Assembly (NCBI RefSeq): GCF_001634365.1
Contig: NZ_CP014578.1
Coordinates: forward strand, 248,001-312,000
Direction of reading: 5' to 3'
Length of the DNA: 64,000 bases
Origin: Paraburkholderia phytofirmans OLGA172
GTDB lineage: Bacteria > Pseudomonadota > Gammaproteobacteria > Burkholderiales > Burkholderiaceae
Under the pieces are notes generated by a model that was not told the DNA's origin, searched no databases, and worked only from the letters and a program-made list of their open reading frames with translations. The stretch's first letter is position 1; each line of letters opens with the position of its first letter. The translations under genes and the position numbers were made by a program. Shown here one piece after another: positions 47,780-55,452 of the stretch.

Positions 47780-47974
47780 GAACGGAACCTCGAGAGTCGC
47801 GCGGAGCGCGCGGGACAGTGCGTTGGTATGGGCTGCGTTTGGTCTTGCTTTGCGACTATTAAATCCGGTGCTGCCAAGCGTCGCTATTGTAGCCCCATTC
47901 CGGCCGCGCGGCAGCAGGTGGCCGGGGAGGGGATAATAGGACTTTACGTTCCTGTCAGCCCAATCTTCTGTCCC

Positions 47975-48628
47975 ATGCTTCGAACCGTTTTTCGCTTCCT
48001 CGCCCGGATTTCGATAATCCCGTTTGGCCGTCCTGTCAGCCGTTCCCCAAGTTTCGCCCTGGCCGGCGCCGCTTTTCGCTTGCCGCGTGCGCGCGCAGTA
48101 CTCGGCACGATGGCTTGCGCGCTGGCATTGGGCGGCGCATTGACGGCGTGTTCGCCGACCTTCGACTGGCGCACCATCATGAACAACGACGACGGCTACA
48201 CGGTCGACCTGCCGGCCAAGCCGGACAACGATCAGCGCGCGGTCCAGATCGACGGCACACCGATGCAGATGGCGATGCAGACAGCCGAAGCCGGCGACGC
48301 GGTGTTCGCGGTCGGCACGGTGATGCTGCCGAACGACGATCCGCAGACGCAGCGCGCCGCGCTCGAATTCCTGCGCACCGGCCTCGCCCGCAATGTGGGC
48401 GCCGCACCGGACGCTCATGCGGTGCAAATCCCGCTCGCCGCCGGCGGTCGGGTGATGGGGCTGGAAATGAAGCTGACCGGTGAGGCCGGTTCGAAACACG
48501 AAACGCGAACCGTCTATGCGCGTCTGGTCGCGCGTGGCCGGCATGTGTATCAGGCGGCCATCATTGCTTCCAAGCCCCTCCAGCAGGAACAGGTCGACCA
48601 GTTTTTTTCGTCGTTCCAACTGTATTGA
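47975..48628 (+). CDS. Lipoprotein of unknown function
   Basis: The 217-residue frame starts MLRTVFRFLARISIIPFGRP. An internal ATG at 48110 would give a shorter classic lipoprotein signal MACALALGGALTAC with lipobox LTAC, then SPTFDWRTIMNNDDGYTVDL. Either start exports and lipidates the same mature part of about 158 residues, which is a compact alpha/beta protein with no known domain. The start is therefore uncertain. It is divergent from the TlpA-like gene. Confidence 0.75.
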   Translation: MLRTVFRFLARISIIPFGRPVSRSPSFALAGAAFRLPRARAVLGTMACALALGGALTACSPTFDWRTIMNNDDGYTVDLPAKPDNDQRAVQIDGTPMQMAMQTAEAGDAVFAVGTVMLPNDDPQTQRAALEFLRTGLARNVGAAPDAHAVQIPLAAGGRVMGLEMKLTGEAGSKHETRTVYARLVARGRHVYQAAIIASKPLQQEQVDQFFSSFQLY

Positions 48629-49584
48629 AAGGGGGCGCTTTGGCGGATTCGGCGTGCCGCCAGATCGCAGTGCACAGTGAAAGTTCCTTCGCAGCATTGC
48701 ATGCTAATTCTCGGTTTACGTTGAAGTTTCCTGATTACTCGCAGGTGCTGTGGATAACTCTGTTGAGAACTTCGCGGTTTTTACCGAAGATGCCCATCCC
48801 GTGGGCATTCTGTCAGGTGGAGTCCGCTCCGGGCAGGCGAAAAAAACCAATCGAATCAATGCCTTTTAGATGCGGGCTTCCGTGTGCCTTTCAGATGTTT
48901 CAAAATCTCTCTGGAACGCGTACGTGTGCATAAGTCAAGTCTTGACACGCATTTTTTGCCAGTTCGGCGGCGCGCAGACGATGCGGAGTGGCCAGATTTC
49001 GTCAGCGCTCAACGATGACGCCGCACCGGTGGCCTTGCTATTGGATCTTCCCGTGCGCACATCCGCAGGAAAGGGGATCAGGAACGGCAAAGTCCGTTTC
49101 TGTAAGGCCGAACTGATCTTTTAGTTGCGGGGTGGTAGTGCTTGCGGAAATATATTCGGAGGCATTCAACGCAAATCCATCCGATTCAAAATGCATTATT
49201 AGGTTGACTGACTGTTAATGCATGTGACGAGCGGTCGCGCCGGCGGCAATTCGCGTCTTTGTGGTTTCTTTACTTTCTGATAAATTTTCGTGAAGCCGTG
49301 CTCATTTTATGCATTTTTGAATGGCAGAATTTCCTTGCCATTTTAAATTGATCGGACTTCGCAGTGAAAACCTTGCGAAAATATTCTGGCCACTCTTCCG
49401 ATTTTCGCGACTGCCGATCAATTGACGGTGACGGGCTCTCCTTCAAAACGGAGGCACGGCCACTTTGATCTGACTGCAGCGACAAAGCGTATCCGCAAGC
49501 GATTCAGGCAGGGCAAACGTGATGTGTTTCGGCGGCGCCACGCACTGATCCAGGCCACAGCTAACCAATATCGAGGTCGCTAGT
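48629..49584. other. Long AT-rich gap upstream of the autotransporter
   Basis: These 956 bases are AT-richer than the core genome around them. I see no gene: an 84-codon frame at 48870 lacks a ribosome binding site and family features. A 7-bp hairpin (ATGCCCA/TGGGCAT) lies at 48790-48808. The autotransporter promoter should be at the right end; no strong -35/-10 pair could be fixed. Confidence 0.5.
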
Positions 49585-52500
49585 ATGCGTCGGTCGCCTC
49601 ACGCCGCAAAACCACTCAATGCGCGCTTACGCTATCCATTGATATGCGGCGTTATCCGGATGTTGACCTTCAGTTCGCCCTGGCTGGCAGTGTGGCTACC
49701 GGCCGGAAAAATTTGCGCAGCCACGACAATCAATAGCTCAACGGCCACGGTCTTTCTGCAAATACTGGACCCCTCTTCCAGTGTTTTCGTGGCGCCGGTC
49801 ACCACCGTTATCAATAACACCGGCACCAACGTCGGCATATCTGGCGATGCCTCGAAGAACTGGCAATTGACCAATTACGGTTCTGTCAGCGCGATTGGCG
49901 GCGGAGTTCAGCTTGGTGCCGCTACCGCCAACGGTGTTCAGCTAGACAACTACGGCCGCATTAGCGGCGAGAATTTTGTCTTGGCGTACGGTGTTCAGCT
50001 CATCAACGGGGGAACCATTCGCAATCATGGCGGCGCCAGCATCAATAGCGAACTGTTTTACGGGATTTTATCAGGGAGAGTGACTACGACGATTGTGAAT
50101 GATGGCGATATTTCTGGCGTTTCGTCAGCCATCAGATTGGGCTCAGGGGGCTCAGTCACACAGAGCAGCACTGGGCGAATCATCGGCAACGATGGCGGCG
50201 CGGGGCTGGTGATCGATAACGGGACTTATACGGTTAACTCCGCGGGCTTGATTACCGCAATTTCGGGTCCTGCCATGATCGTGCGCGGTACGAGTAACGG
50301 AACGATCACCAATAGCGGCAGCATATCGGGTACCACCGGCGTGCAGATGAACAGCAGTTCAGGAGGCTTGCTCACGAACTCGGGCACCATCACCGGATCA
50401 GGCGGTACCGCTGTCAGTATGAGCGGCAGCAACAACCAGTTAGTTTTGCAAACCGGAAGCGTGCTGAATGGTTCGATCACCAGTTCGGGCAAAAACAATA
50501 CTTTGGCACTGCAGGGCAATGGTACGGCCAATAATAGCTTTAGCGGGCTGTCCACAATCTCCGCTCTGGATACCGGGACCTGGACCTTGGGTGGTACGGT
50601 GGGCACTACGGCAGCTAGTACCTCGGCACTCAATGTGCAAAATGGCACATTGATTGTCACGGGCCAGCTTACTAATGGCGGCACTGGCGCCGGATCCAGC
50701 GTGTCGAACGGCGGCACATTGCAGATTGGCAATGGTGGAGCCTCCGGCAGTGTGAGTGGCGATGTGTCGGTCAGCAATGGCGGGCAGTTGCGGTTTAGCC
50801 GGTCTGATACGGTGGTTTACGGCAATATTGTCAGCGGAAACGGCGGGCTTACCCAAGCGGGTTCCGGCACGCTGATTCTGAATAACAGCAACACCTATAC
50901 CGGGGGCACCACAATCAGTAGCGGCACCCTGGCGATTGGCGACGCGTCCCATCCTGGCGCCGAACTCACCGGCGGCGGGGAGGTCACTGTCGACGCGGCC
51001 GGTTCATTCGGTGGCTACGGCAAGGTGAGCACGTCTGTACTCAACATGGGTCTGATTGGCGTCGGCAATGCGCTGCCGGCGTTCGCCAACGGCCCGGACG
51101 CTGTATTCACGATTGCCGGCAATCTCGACAACCATGGCACGATTACGATGGCCAACGGCGTTGCCGGGGACCGCCTGATCGTGACGGGGGGCACCTATAT
51201 TTCCAATGGCGGCCGGCTGCTGATCGACAGCGTGCTGAATGAAGGCGGTGCGAGTTCGCAGAGCGATATGTTGGTGGCGGACGCGACGAGCATCGGTGCG
51301 GGAGGCGCCACGCATCTGAGCGTGCAGCGCGTGGGTGGCGTGGGCGCGTTCACGCCGACGGACGGCATTCAGGTCGTGCAGGTGGCGGATGCCAGCCGTT
51401 CTGCTGGCGGGGCGTTCACGCTCGACGGCCGGGTGGTAGGAGGTCCGTACGAGTACCGGCTTTTCCAGGGCGGGGTGGGCGATCCGAACAGTGGTCAGTG
51501 GTATCTGCGCTCCGAGCAGACACCGACACCGACGCCGACACCGACACCAACGCCAACGCCAACGCCAACGCCAACGCCAACGCCAACGCCAACGCCAACG
51601 CCAACGCCAACGCCAGTTCCGCCGAAGCTTCTGCGGCCCGAGGTCGGTGCATATCTCGGCAACCAGTATGCGGCGCAGACTATGTTCATTCAGACCTTGC
51701 ATGACCGTCTGGGCGATCCGCCGCATCAGACGGGTGACGATGCAGCCGGACGCGCTCCAACGGGGGCCGGTTGGGTGCGCGTGGCCGGCTCCGGCCTGCG
51801 CGGTCACGGCGCCGACGGTCAACTCGGCGTGAATACACAAGGCGAGGTGCTGCAGGCCGGTGGTGACATTGCGCAATGGTCAGGGATGCAGAGCATCGAC
51901 CGCGTGCATGTCGGTCTGATGGCGGCCTACGGCAATATGCGCACCGACGCGAGCGCGGACGGCAATCCGTTCTCAGCGCACGGCACTGTCAGCGGATACG
52001 CAGTCGGTGGCTATGCGAGCTGGTTTGCCGACGAGAAGACCCGGCTCGGCGCTTACGTGGACAGCTGGCTCCAATACGGCAACTTCGACAATCAGGTGGA
52101 GGGCGATTTGTTGCCCGGAGAACGGTACAGCTCGCACAGCTGGACGGGTTCCCTGGAAGTCGGCTACGCGATGAATCCCTTCAACAGCGATTGGGTGATC
52201 GAACCGCAAGGCCAGATCCTCTACGCGGACTACAGCGCGGGCACGCATACCGAGGTCAACGGCACACAGGTCGGGGATAACGGTTCCGGCGGCTTGACGA
52301 GCCGGCTCGGCGCGCGTCTCTACCGCGATTTTGGAACCAGCGCCGGAAATATGATCCGGGCGTCGTTCGAGGCTAACTGGTGGTACAACAACCGGCGCAA
52401 CTCGATCGTCGTGGACGATATATCAATCGCGCTCAATGGTGTGCCGAATAGCACGGGCGAGTTGAAAGCTGGCGTGCAATACAGGTTTGCACATCGCTGG

Positions 52501-52587
52501 CAGACCTGGGGCAATGTCGCGTGGGGTTTTGCCGGGAGCAGTTATCAACGACTGACGGGCATGGCCGGCGTGAAATATTCGTGGTGA
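49585..52587 (+). CDS. Autotransporter (type Va secretion) with Thr-Pro linker
   Basis: This 1000-residue protein has an extended signal peptide (about residues 1-47, with a 26-residue basic n-region), a passenger of Asn/Gly/Ser/Thr-rich beta-helix repeats (about 48-640), including an autotransporter-associated strand repeat GGLTQAGSGTLILNNSNTYT near residue 418, then a (Thr-Pro)16 linker at 646-677, and a C-terminal beta-barrel (about 720-1000) ending GVKYSW. The barrel inserts in the outer membrane and exports the passenger, possibly an adhesin. GAGGT lies before the ATG. Confidence 0.95.
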   Translation: MRRSPHAAKPLNARLRYPLICGVIRMLTFSSPWLAVWLPAGKICAATTINSSTATVFLQILDPSSSVFVAPVTTVINNTGTNVGISGDASKNWQLTNYGSVSAIGGGVQLGAATANGVQLDNYGRISGENFVLAYGVQLINGGTIRNHGGASINSELFYGILSGRVTTTIVNDGDISGVSSAIRLGSGGSVTQSSTGRIIGNDGGAGLVIDNGTYTVNSAGLITAISGPAMIVRGTSNGTITNSGSISGTTGVQMNSSSGGLLTNSGTITGSGGTAVSMSGSNNQLVLQTGSVLNGSITSSGKNNTLALQGNGTANNSFSGLSTISALDTGTWTLGGTVGTTAASTSALNVQNGTLIVTGQLTNGGTGAGSSVSNGGTLQIGNGGASGSVSGDVSVSNGGQLRFSRSDTVVYGNIVSGNGGLTQAGSGTLILNNSNTYTGGTTISSGTLAIGDASHPGAELTGGGEVTVDAAGSFGGYGKVSTSVLNMGLIGVGNALPAFANGPDAVFTIAGNLDNHGTITMANGVAGDRLIVTGGTYISNGGRLLIDSVLNEGGASSQSDMLVADATSIGAGGATHLSVQRVGGVGAFTPTDGIQVVQVADASRSAGGAFTLDGRVVGGPYEYRLFQGGVGDPNSGQWYLRSEQTPTPTPTPTPTPTPTPTPTPTPTPTPTPTPTPVPPKLLRPEVGAYLGNQYAAQTMFIQTLHDRLGDPPHQTGDDAAGRAPTGAGWVRVAGSGLRGHGADGQLGVNTQGEVLQAGGDIAQWSGMQSIDRVHVGLMAAYGNMRTDASADGNPFSAHGTVSGYAVGGYASWFADEKTRLGAYVDSWLQYGNFDNQVEGDLLPGERYSSHSWTGSLEVGYAMNPFNSDWVIEPQGQILYADYSAGTHTEVNGTQVGDNGSGGLTSRLGARLYRDFGTSAGNMIRASFEANWWYNNRRNSIVVDDISIALNGVPNSTGELKAGVQYRFAHRWQTWGNVAWGFAGSSYQRLTGMAGVKYSW
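51520..51615. repeat. Hexanucleotide repeats encoding (Thr-Pro)16
   Basis: Sixteen six-base units encode Thr-Pro; the last eleven are perfect CCAACG copies (51547-51612), the first part is ACACCG/ACGCCG mixed. The array lies between passenger and barrel of the autotransporter. Slippage in six-base steps keeps frame and changes linker length. Confidence 0.97.
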
Positions 52588-52590
52588 GAT

Positions 52591-52634
52591 GCACGTGGCG
52601 TGGCGTGGCGTGGCCTCGCGGTTGCGCCACGTGC
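52591..52634. terminator. Inverted repeat after the autotransporter gene
   Basis: GCACGTGGCG (52591-52600) pairs perfectly with CGCCACGTGC (52625-52634) around a 24-base loop holding TGGCG repeats. It lies directly after the stop codon. No T-run follows, so it may be an RNA-stabilising or Rho-linked structure instead of an intrinsic terminator. Confidence 0.5.
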
Positions 52635-52750
52635 GTAGCTGCAGCACGATCTCGCGAACCTGGCCCCCTCCCACACCGTTGATTCCGTGCGGCGCGGTTT
52701 CACGATGATCGGGCAGAACGGCTGCAGCGTCCTTACACTGCCCGGTCGTG

Positions 52751-53359
52751 TCAAGTCGGGGTCATCACGCGCCGATATTGAATGGCTTCACCGATCTGCG
52801 CGGCACTCGGCATGGCGGTGCCGGCCAGATCGGCGATGGTCCGCGCCACCTTCAGGACTCTGTAGTAAGCACGCGCCGACCAGCCGAAGCGTTCGCCGGC
52901 CTGACGCAGCAAAGCCTCACCGGCTGCGTCGGGGCGGCAGACCTCGTCCACTTCCCGTCCGCCCAGTTCCCGATTGGTTTTGCCTTGCCGGGCCAGTTGC
53001 CGCTCGCGAGCGGCATTCACCCGCAGTGCGATCGACGCGCTGGTTTCACCGGCGGCAGTGGAACGCGCCGACAACTCCGCCGGCGTGAGCGCGGGAATCT
53101 CGATCTGGATGTCGATCCGGTCGAGCAGTGGCCCGGACAGCTTGCGCAGATAGCGCGCCGCGATTTCCGGCGTGCAGCGGCAGCGGCCGTTGGGGTCGCC
53201 GCGCCAGCCGCAGGGACACGGGTTCATCGCGGCGATCAGCTGGCAGGCGGCCGGAAAATCCGCTTGCAAGGCAGCGCGCGAGATAGTGATGCGGCCGGCC
53301 TCGAGGGGCTCGCGCAGGGTTTCGAGCACATGGCGGTCGAATTCCGGCAGTTCGTCCAG
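52751..53359 (-). pseudogene. comM: comM/yifB ATPase gene, C-terminal part, cut by a mobile element
   Basis: The frame encodes the last about 203 residues of a YifB/ComM-family AAA+ ATPase, a helicase that aids recombination of DNA taken up by transformation. The readable part begins LDELPEFDRHVLETLREPLE, which is the second half of the Walker B motif (normally VLFLDELPEF), and includes AMNPCPCGW with conserved Cys. Upstream of about 53359 the sequence turns into unrelated element DNA; the in-frame start at 53395 is accidental. The intact gene should be about 500 residues, so the other half must lie beyond the window. Confidence 0.85.
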
Positions 53360-53536
53360 AATTATAGCTGGTGAACCATTCGATGAGTATCCCAAAACCC
53401 CGTTCTATAAGGGTTTGAGCTTAATCTAATGTGGTCATGTACTAGATGGGCGAATGGCCAGCGTTGGTCTGGCGGTTCTTCATCTAACACTCACCCCACG
53501 AGTAGCTGACTTCCTCCGGTCGGGTTGGCTTTACTT

Positions 53537-54055
53537 TTAGCCGGCTACAGCCCCCAGCAGCATGAGCACAACCACGCCACCGACAATCCAAGGCCAAGTG
53601 ACCTTGCTCAAGACGTCCTCTACAAACTTGAAGCTCGAGCGGGTAGGGTTGTCGACGTGGGCTTCAATGAAGGAATCCGAGATGTAATTGACGGGCGGTA
53701 AGGCGAGGGGCTCGATAACGAAAGCCCCCTGCACCCGGCTGAGACCGTCGCATTTGAAGTCGGATGCGCTCACGACAACACAATGCTCGAGCTTCGTGAA
53801 GTCGGCGTCGCTCCGGTTGCCACCTTCAGGGATGTACTGGTAGGTGACCTGCTGCGTCGCTGCGGATACGTTGAACAGAAATTCGCCGGCACGCTTGAAC
53901 CCGCAATTGTCCCCGTTGGTGCAATTGGGGTCCTTCTGCACGTAGCCGTAGGCTTCCACTGTGGCTTCCTTCTGTTGGCAGCCCATGAGCAAGAAGGTGG
54001 GAATGCAGGCCAGAAAGACGTGCCTGAGTAAGCTATCTTTCACCGGCAAACCCAT
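53537..54055 (-). CDS. Island lipoprotein with C-terminal membrane helix
   Basis: This 172-residue protein has a signal sequence ending in lipobox LMGC (near residue 26), a Cys-containing extracytoplasmic part (DPNCTNGDNCGFKRAGEF) and a C-terminal membrane helix (WPWIVGGVVVLMLLGAVAG). A lipid anchor together with a C-terminal membrane segment is an unusual combination. I recognise no family. It overlaps the membrane protein gene upstream by 23 bases, so the two are co-expressed. Confidence 0.75.
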   Translation of the reverse strand: MGLPVKDSLLRHVFLACIPTFLLMGCQQKEATVEAYGYVQKDPNCTNGDNCGFKRAGEFLFNVSAATQQVTYQYIPEGGNRSDADFTKLEHCVVVSASDFKCDGLSRVQGAFVIEPLALPPVNYISDSFIEAHVDNPTRSSFKFVEDVLSKVTWPWIVGGVVVLMLLGAVAG

Positions 54056-54257
54056 CGATGACCCAAGCCACAGCGCGCGCCGCGAAATACAGGGCGGCCG
54101 CTACGACGAGGTCGGCCACGACAAAGCCGATGTTGTCCGAAAAAGTCCGCCCGTTGGAAAGCAACGGCCAAAGAAAGAGTGCCACCAAGCCGGCCGCGAG
54201 CACACCCAGCCCGCGAATCAGCTTCGCTAGTCGAGAAAACCCCTCTTGTCGTCCCAT
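54033..54257 (-). CDS. Island membrane protein with two helices
   Basis: This 74-residue protein has two hydrophobic segments, LGVLAAGLVALFLWPLL and GFVVADLVVAAALYFAARAV, with a basic N-terminus. No family is recognised. Its 3' end overlaps the lipoprotein gene start by 23 bases, suggesting a paired product at the membrane. Confidence 0.7.
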   Translation of the reverse strand: MGRQEGFSRLAKLIRGLGVLAAGLVALFLWPLLSNGRTFSDNIGFVVADLVVAAALYFAARAVAWVIDGFAGER

Positions 54258-54636
54258 TGGCCGCCTTTTTACTTCTCTTCGTCGAGCGCTTGTTTTTTGC
54301 AGCGCGGGTTGACGTGTGGGAGCGCCTATCCCTCTCCCGTGGACGTTATCCTAAGACATAACCATTGAAATGAGAATTGAAGCCCAAAGAAAGCAAGGCG
54401 AGCCACTCCCCCCGCCCCTCGCCCAAGGCGAGGGGAGCGCTCCCGCCGGGCCGCTGGGCCCTCGGGGCAGCCGGCACAGGGCCTTCGGCCCAGATACCGT
54501 CTGCCCGAGGGCATAGGCTACTTGGCAGGCGGTGCGTCAATGGCAAGCCCCGTACTCACCCGTTCGGTGCTCGGCCTTCGGCCTGCGCTCCGCTGCGGCT
54601 TCCGTGCGGGGTCAGGGCTGCGCCCCGACCATTGAC
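54258..54636. other. Noncoding GC-rich segment within the island
   Basis: This 379-base stretch includes runs such as GGCCTTCGGCCTGCGCTCCG and GGGCTGCGCCCCGACC. I recall similar text from integrative elements and plasmids of Burkholderiales. Open frames across it are Arg/Pro-rich and lack ribosome binding sites. I see no gene. Confidence 0.5.
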
Positions 54637-54912
54637 TCACTTACACCTGAACTGGAGCGAGGCGCTGGCCGGTTGGGCGAACGCCGAATCAGTCATTTGC
54701 AGTGAAACGGTTTCGACTTTCTTGTTCTCTTTCGCGCAGAACTCGTTCGCTTCCCGGTACACGTCGGCTTTCGCGCCATTCGCCGGGCCAAAACCAACTT
54801 GCGCACTTCTCTTGGCCACCATGTAGGTGCCCGCGTCCATTGGAACGACACCGGTCGAACACGCAGCTAGAGCAAGGAGGACTGGCATCGCGGAGAAGGT
54901 TGCTTTTCTCAT
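54637..54912 (-). CDS. Small island lipoprotein
   Basis: This 91-residue protein has a lipoprotein signal MRKATFSAMPVLLALAACST with lipobox LAAC and a mature part containing YMVAKRSAQVGFGPANGAKA. Similar short lipoproteins are widespread on mobile elements and in proteobacterial chromosomes, with no known function (from memory). AGAGAAAAGAAAT provides a ribosome binding site. A RAMA-like gene lies just upstream. Confidence 0.75.
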   Translation of the reverse strand: MRKATFSAMPVLLALAACSTGVVPMDAGTYMVAKRSAQVGFGPANGAKADVYREANEFCAKENKKVETVSLQMTDSAFAQPASASLQFRCK

Positions 54913-54938
54913 TTCTTTTCTCTGGCCTTATGAAGGTT

Positions 54939-55319
54939 CTACCGTCGGAGTGTATTGATTCCAATCCACTGCGTGTCTCCGGGGCGGAGGCATTGCCAGA
55001 ACGTCCACCCATTCACTGGCGACTGGGTAACGCTCTGAGCAGCCGCCGACGGCGATGTGTACTCAACACCATCCAGCAGGAACGCTCCGTTATGGACCTC
55101 TCCCATGTACTCCTTGCCCTTGAATGTCGCTCTGAGTTTCGTTCCGGCAGGAAACGAAACCCCCTTCCACACCCAGGCTGGCTCGTCGCTCGAGAGCTGA
55201 CTGGCAACTGCCGGTAATCCGAGCAGTTTCCTCAACACATCGTTTTCATTCTGTTCCTCGGACATGCGCAGGTTCGTAAGGGCCTTGAACACGTCGAAAT
55301 CAACATTGATGGTCGCCAC
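54939..55319 (-). CDS. Island protein with SeqA-like N-terminus and RAMA-like domain
   Basis: This 126-residue protein starts ATINVDFDVFKALTNLRMSE with a following NDVLRKLLGLP, which resembles the oligomerisation helices at the start of SeqA and ribbon-helix-helix proteins. The C-terminal part (about 55-126) has FPAGTKLRATFKGKEYMGEV and SPSAAAQSVTQSPVNGWTFW, matching RAMA (restriction enzyme adenine methylase associated) domains, which are found with DNA modification. It may bind modified DNA. A palindrome GGAGAGTCTCC sits in its ribosome binding region. Confidence 0.65.
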   Translation of the reverse strand: MATINVDFDVFKALTNLRMSEEQNENDVLRKLLGLPAVASQLSSDEPAWVWKGVSFPAGTKLRATFKGKEYMGEVHNGAFLLDGVEYTSPSAAAQSVTQSPVNGWTFWQCLRPGDTQWIGINTLRR

Positions 55320-55452
55320 GGAGAGTCTCCCAAAGACATTTCAGTGTTTATAGTACTGAAAAAACTTTGAGATTGCCAGAGAATCTTAGCCCGAACTTGC
55401 TGCGCGGCGGTGACAGGCAGCTGTCACCGCGCATGAGACACACACGACTTGC

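Noticed and set aside
48870..49124. 84-codon frame upstream of the autotransporter
   Set aside because: No ribosome binding site, no signal or domain, and Ser/Cys-rich composition unlike nearby genes.
54377..54826. 149-codon plus-strand frame in the island
   Set aside because: It is antisense to a lipoprotein gene at its end and Pro/Arg-rich noncoding sequence elsewhere.
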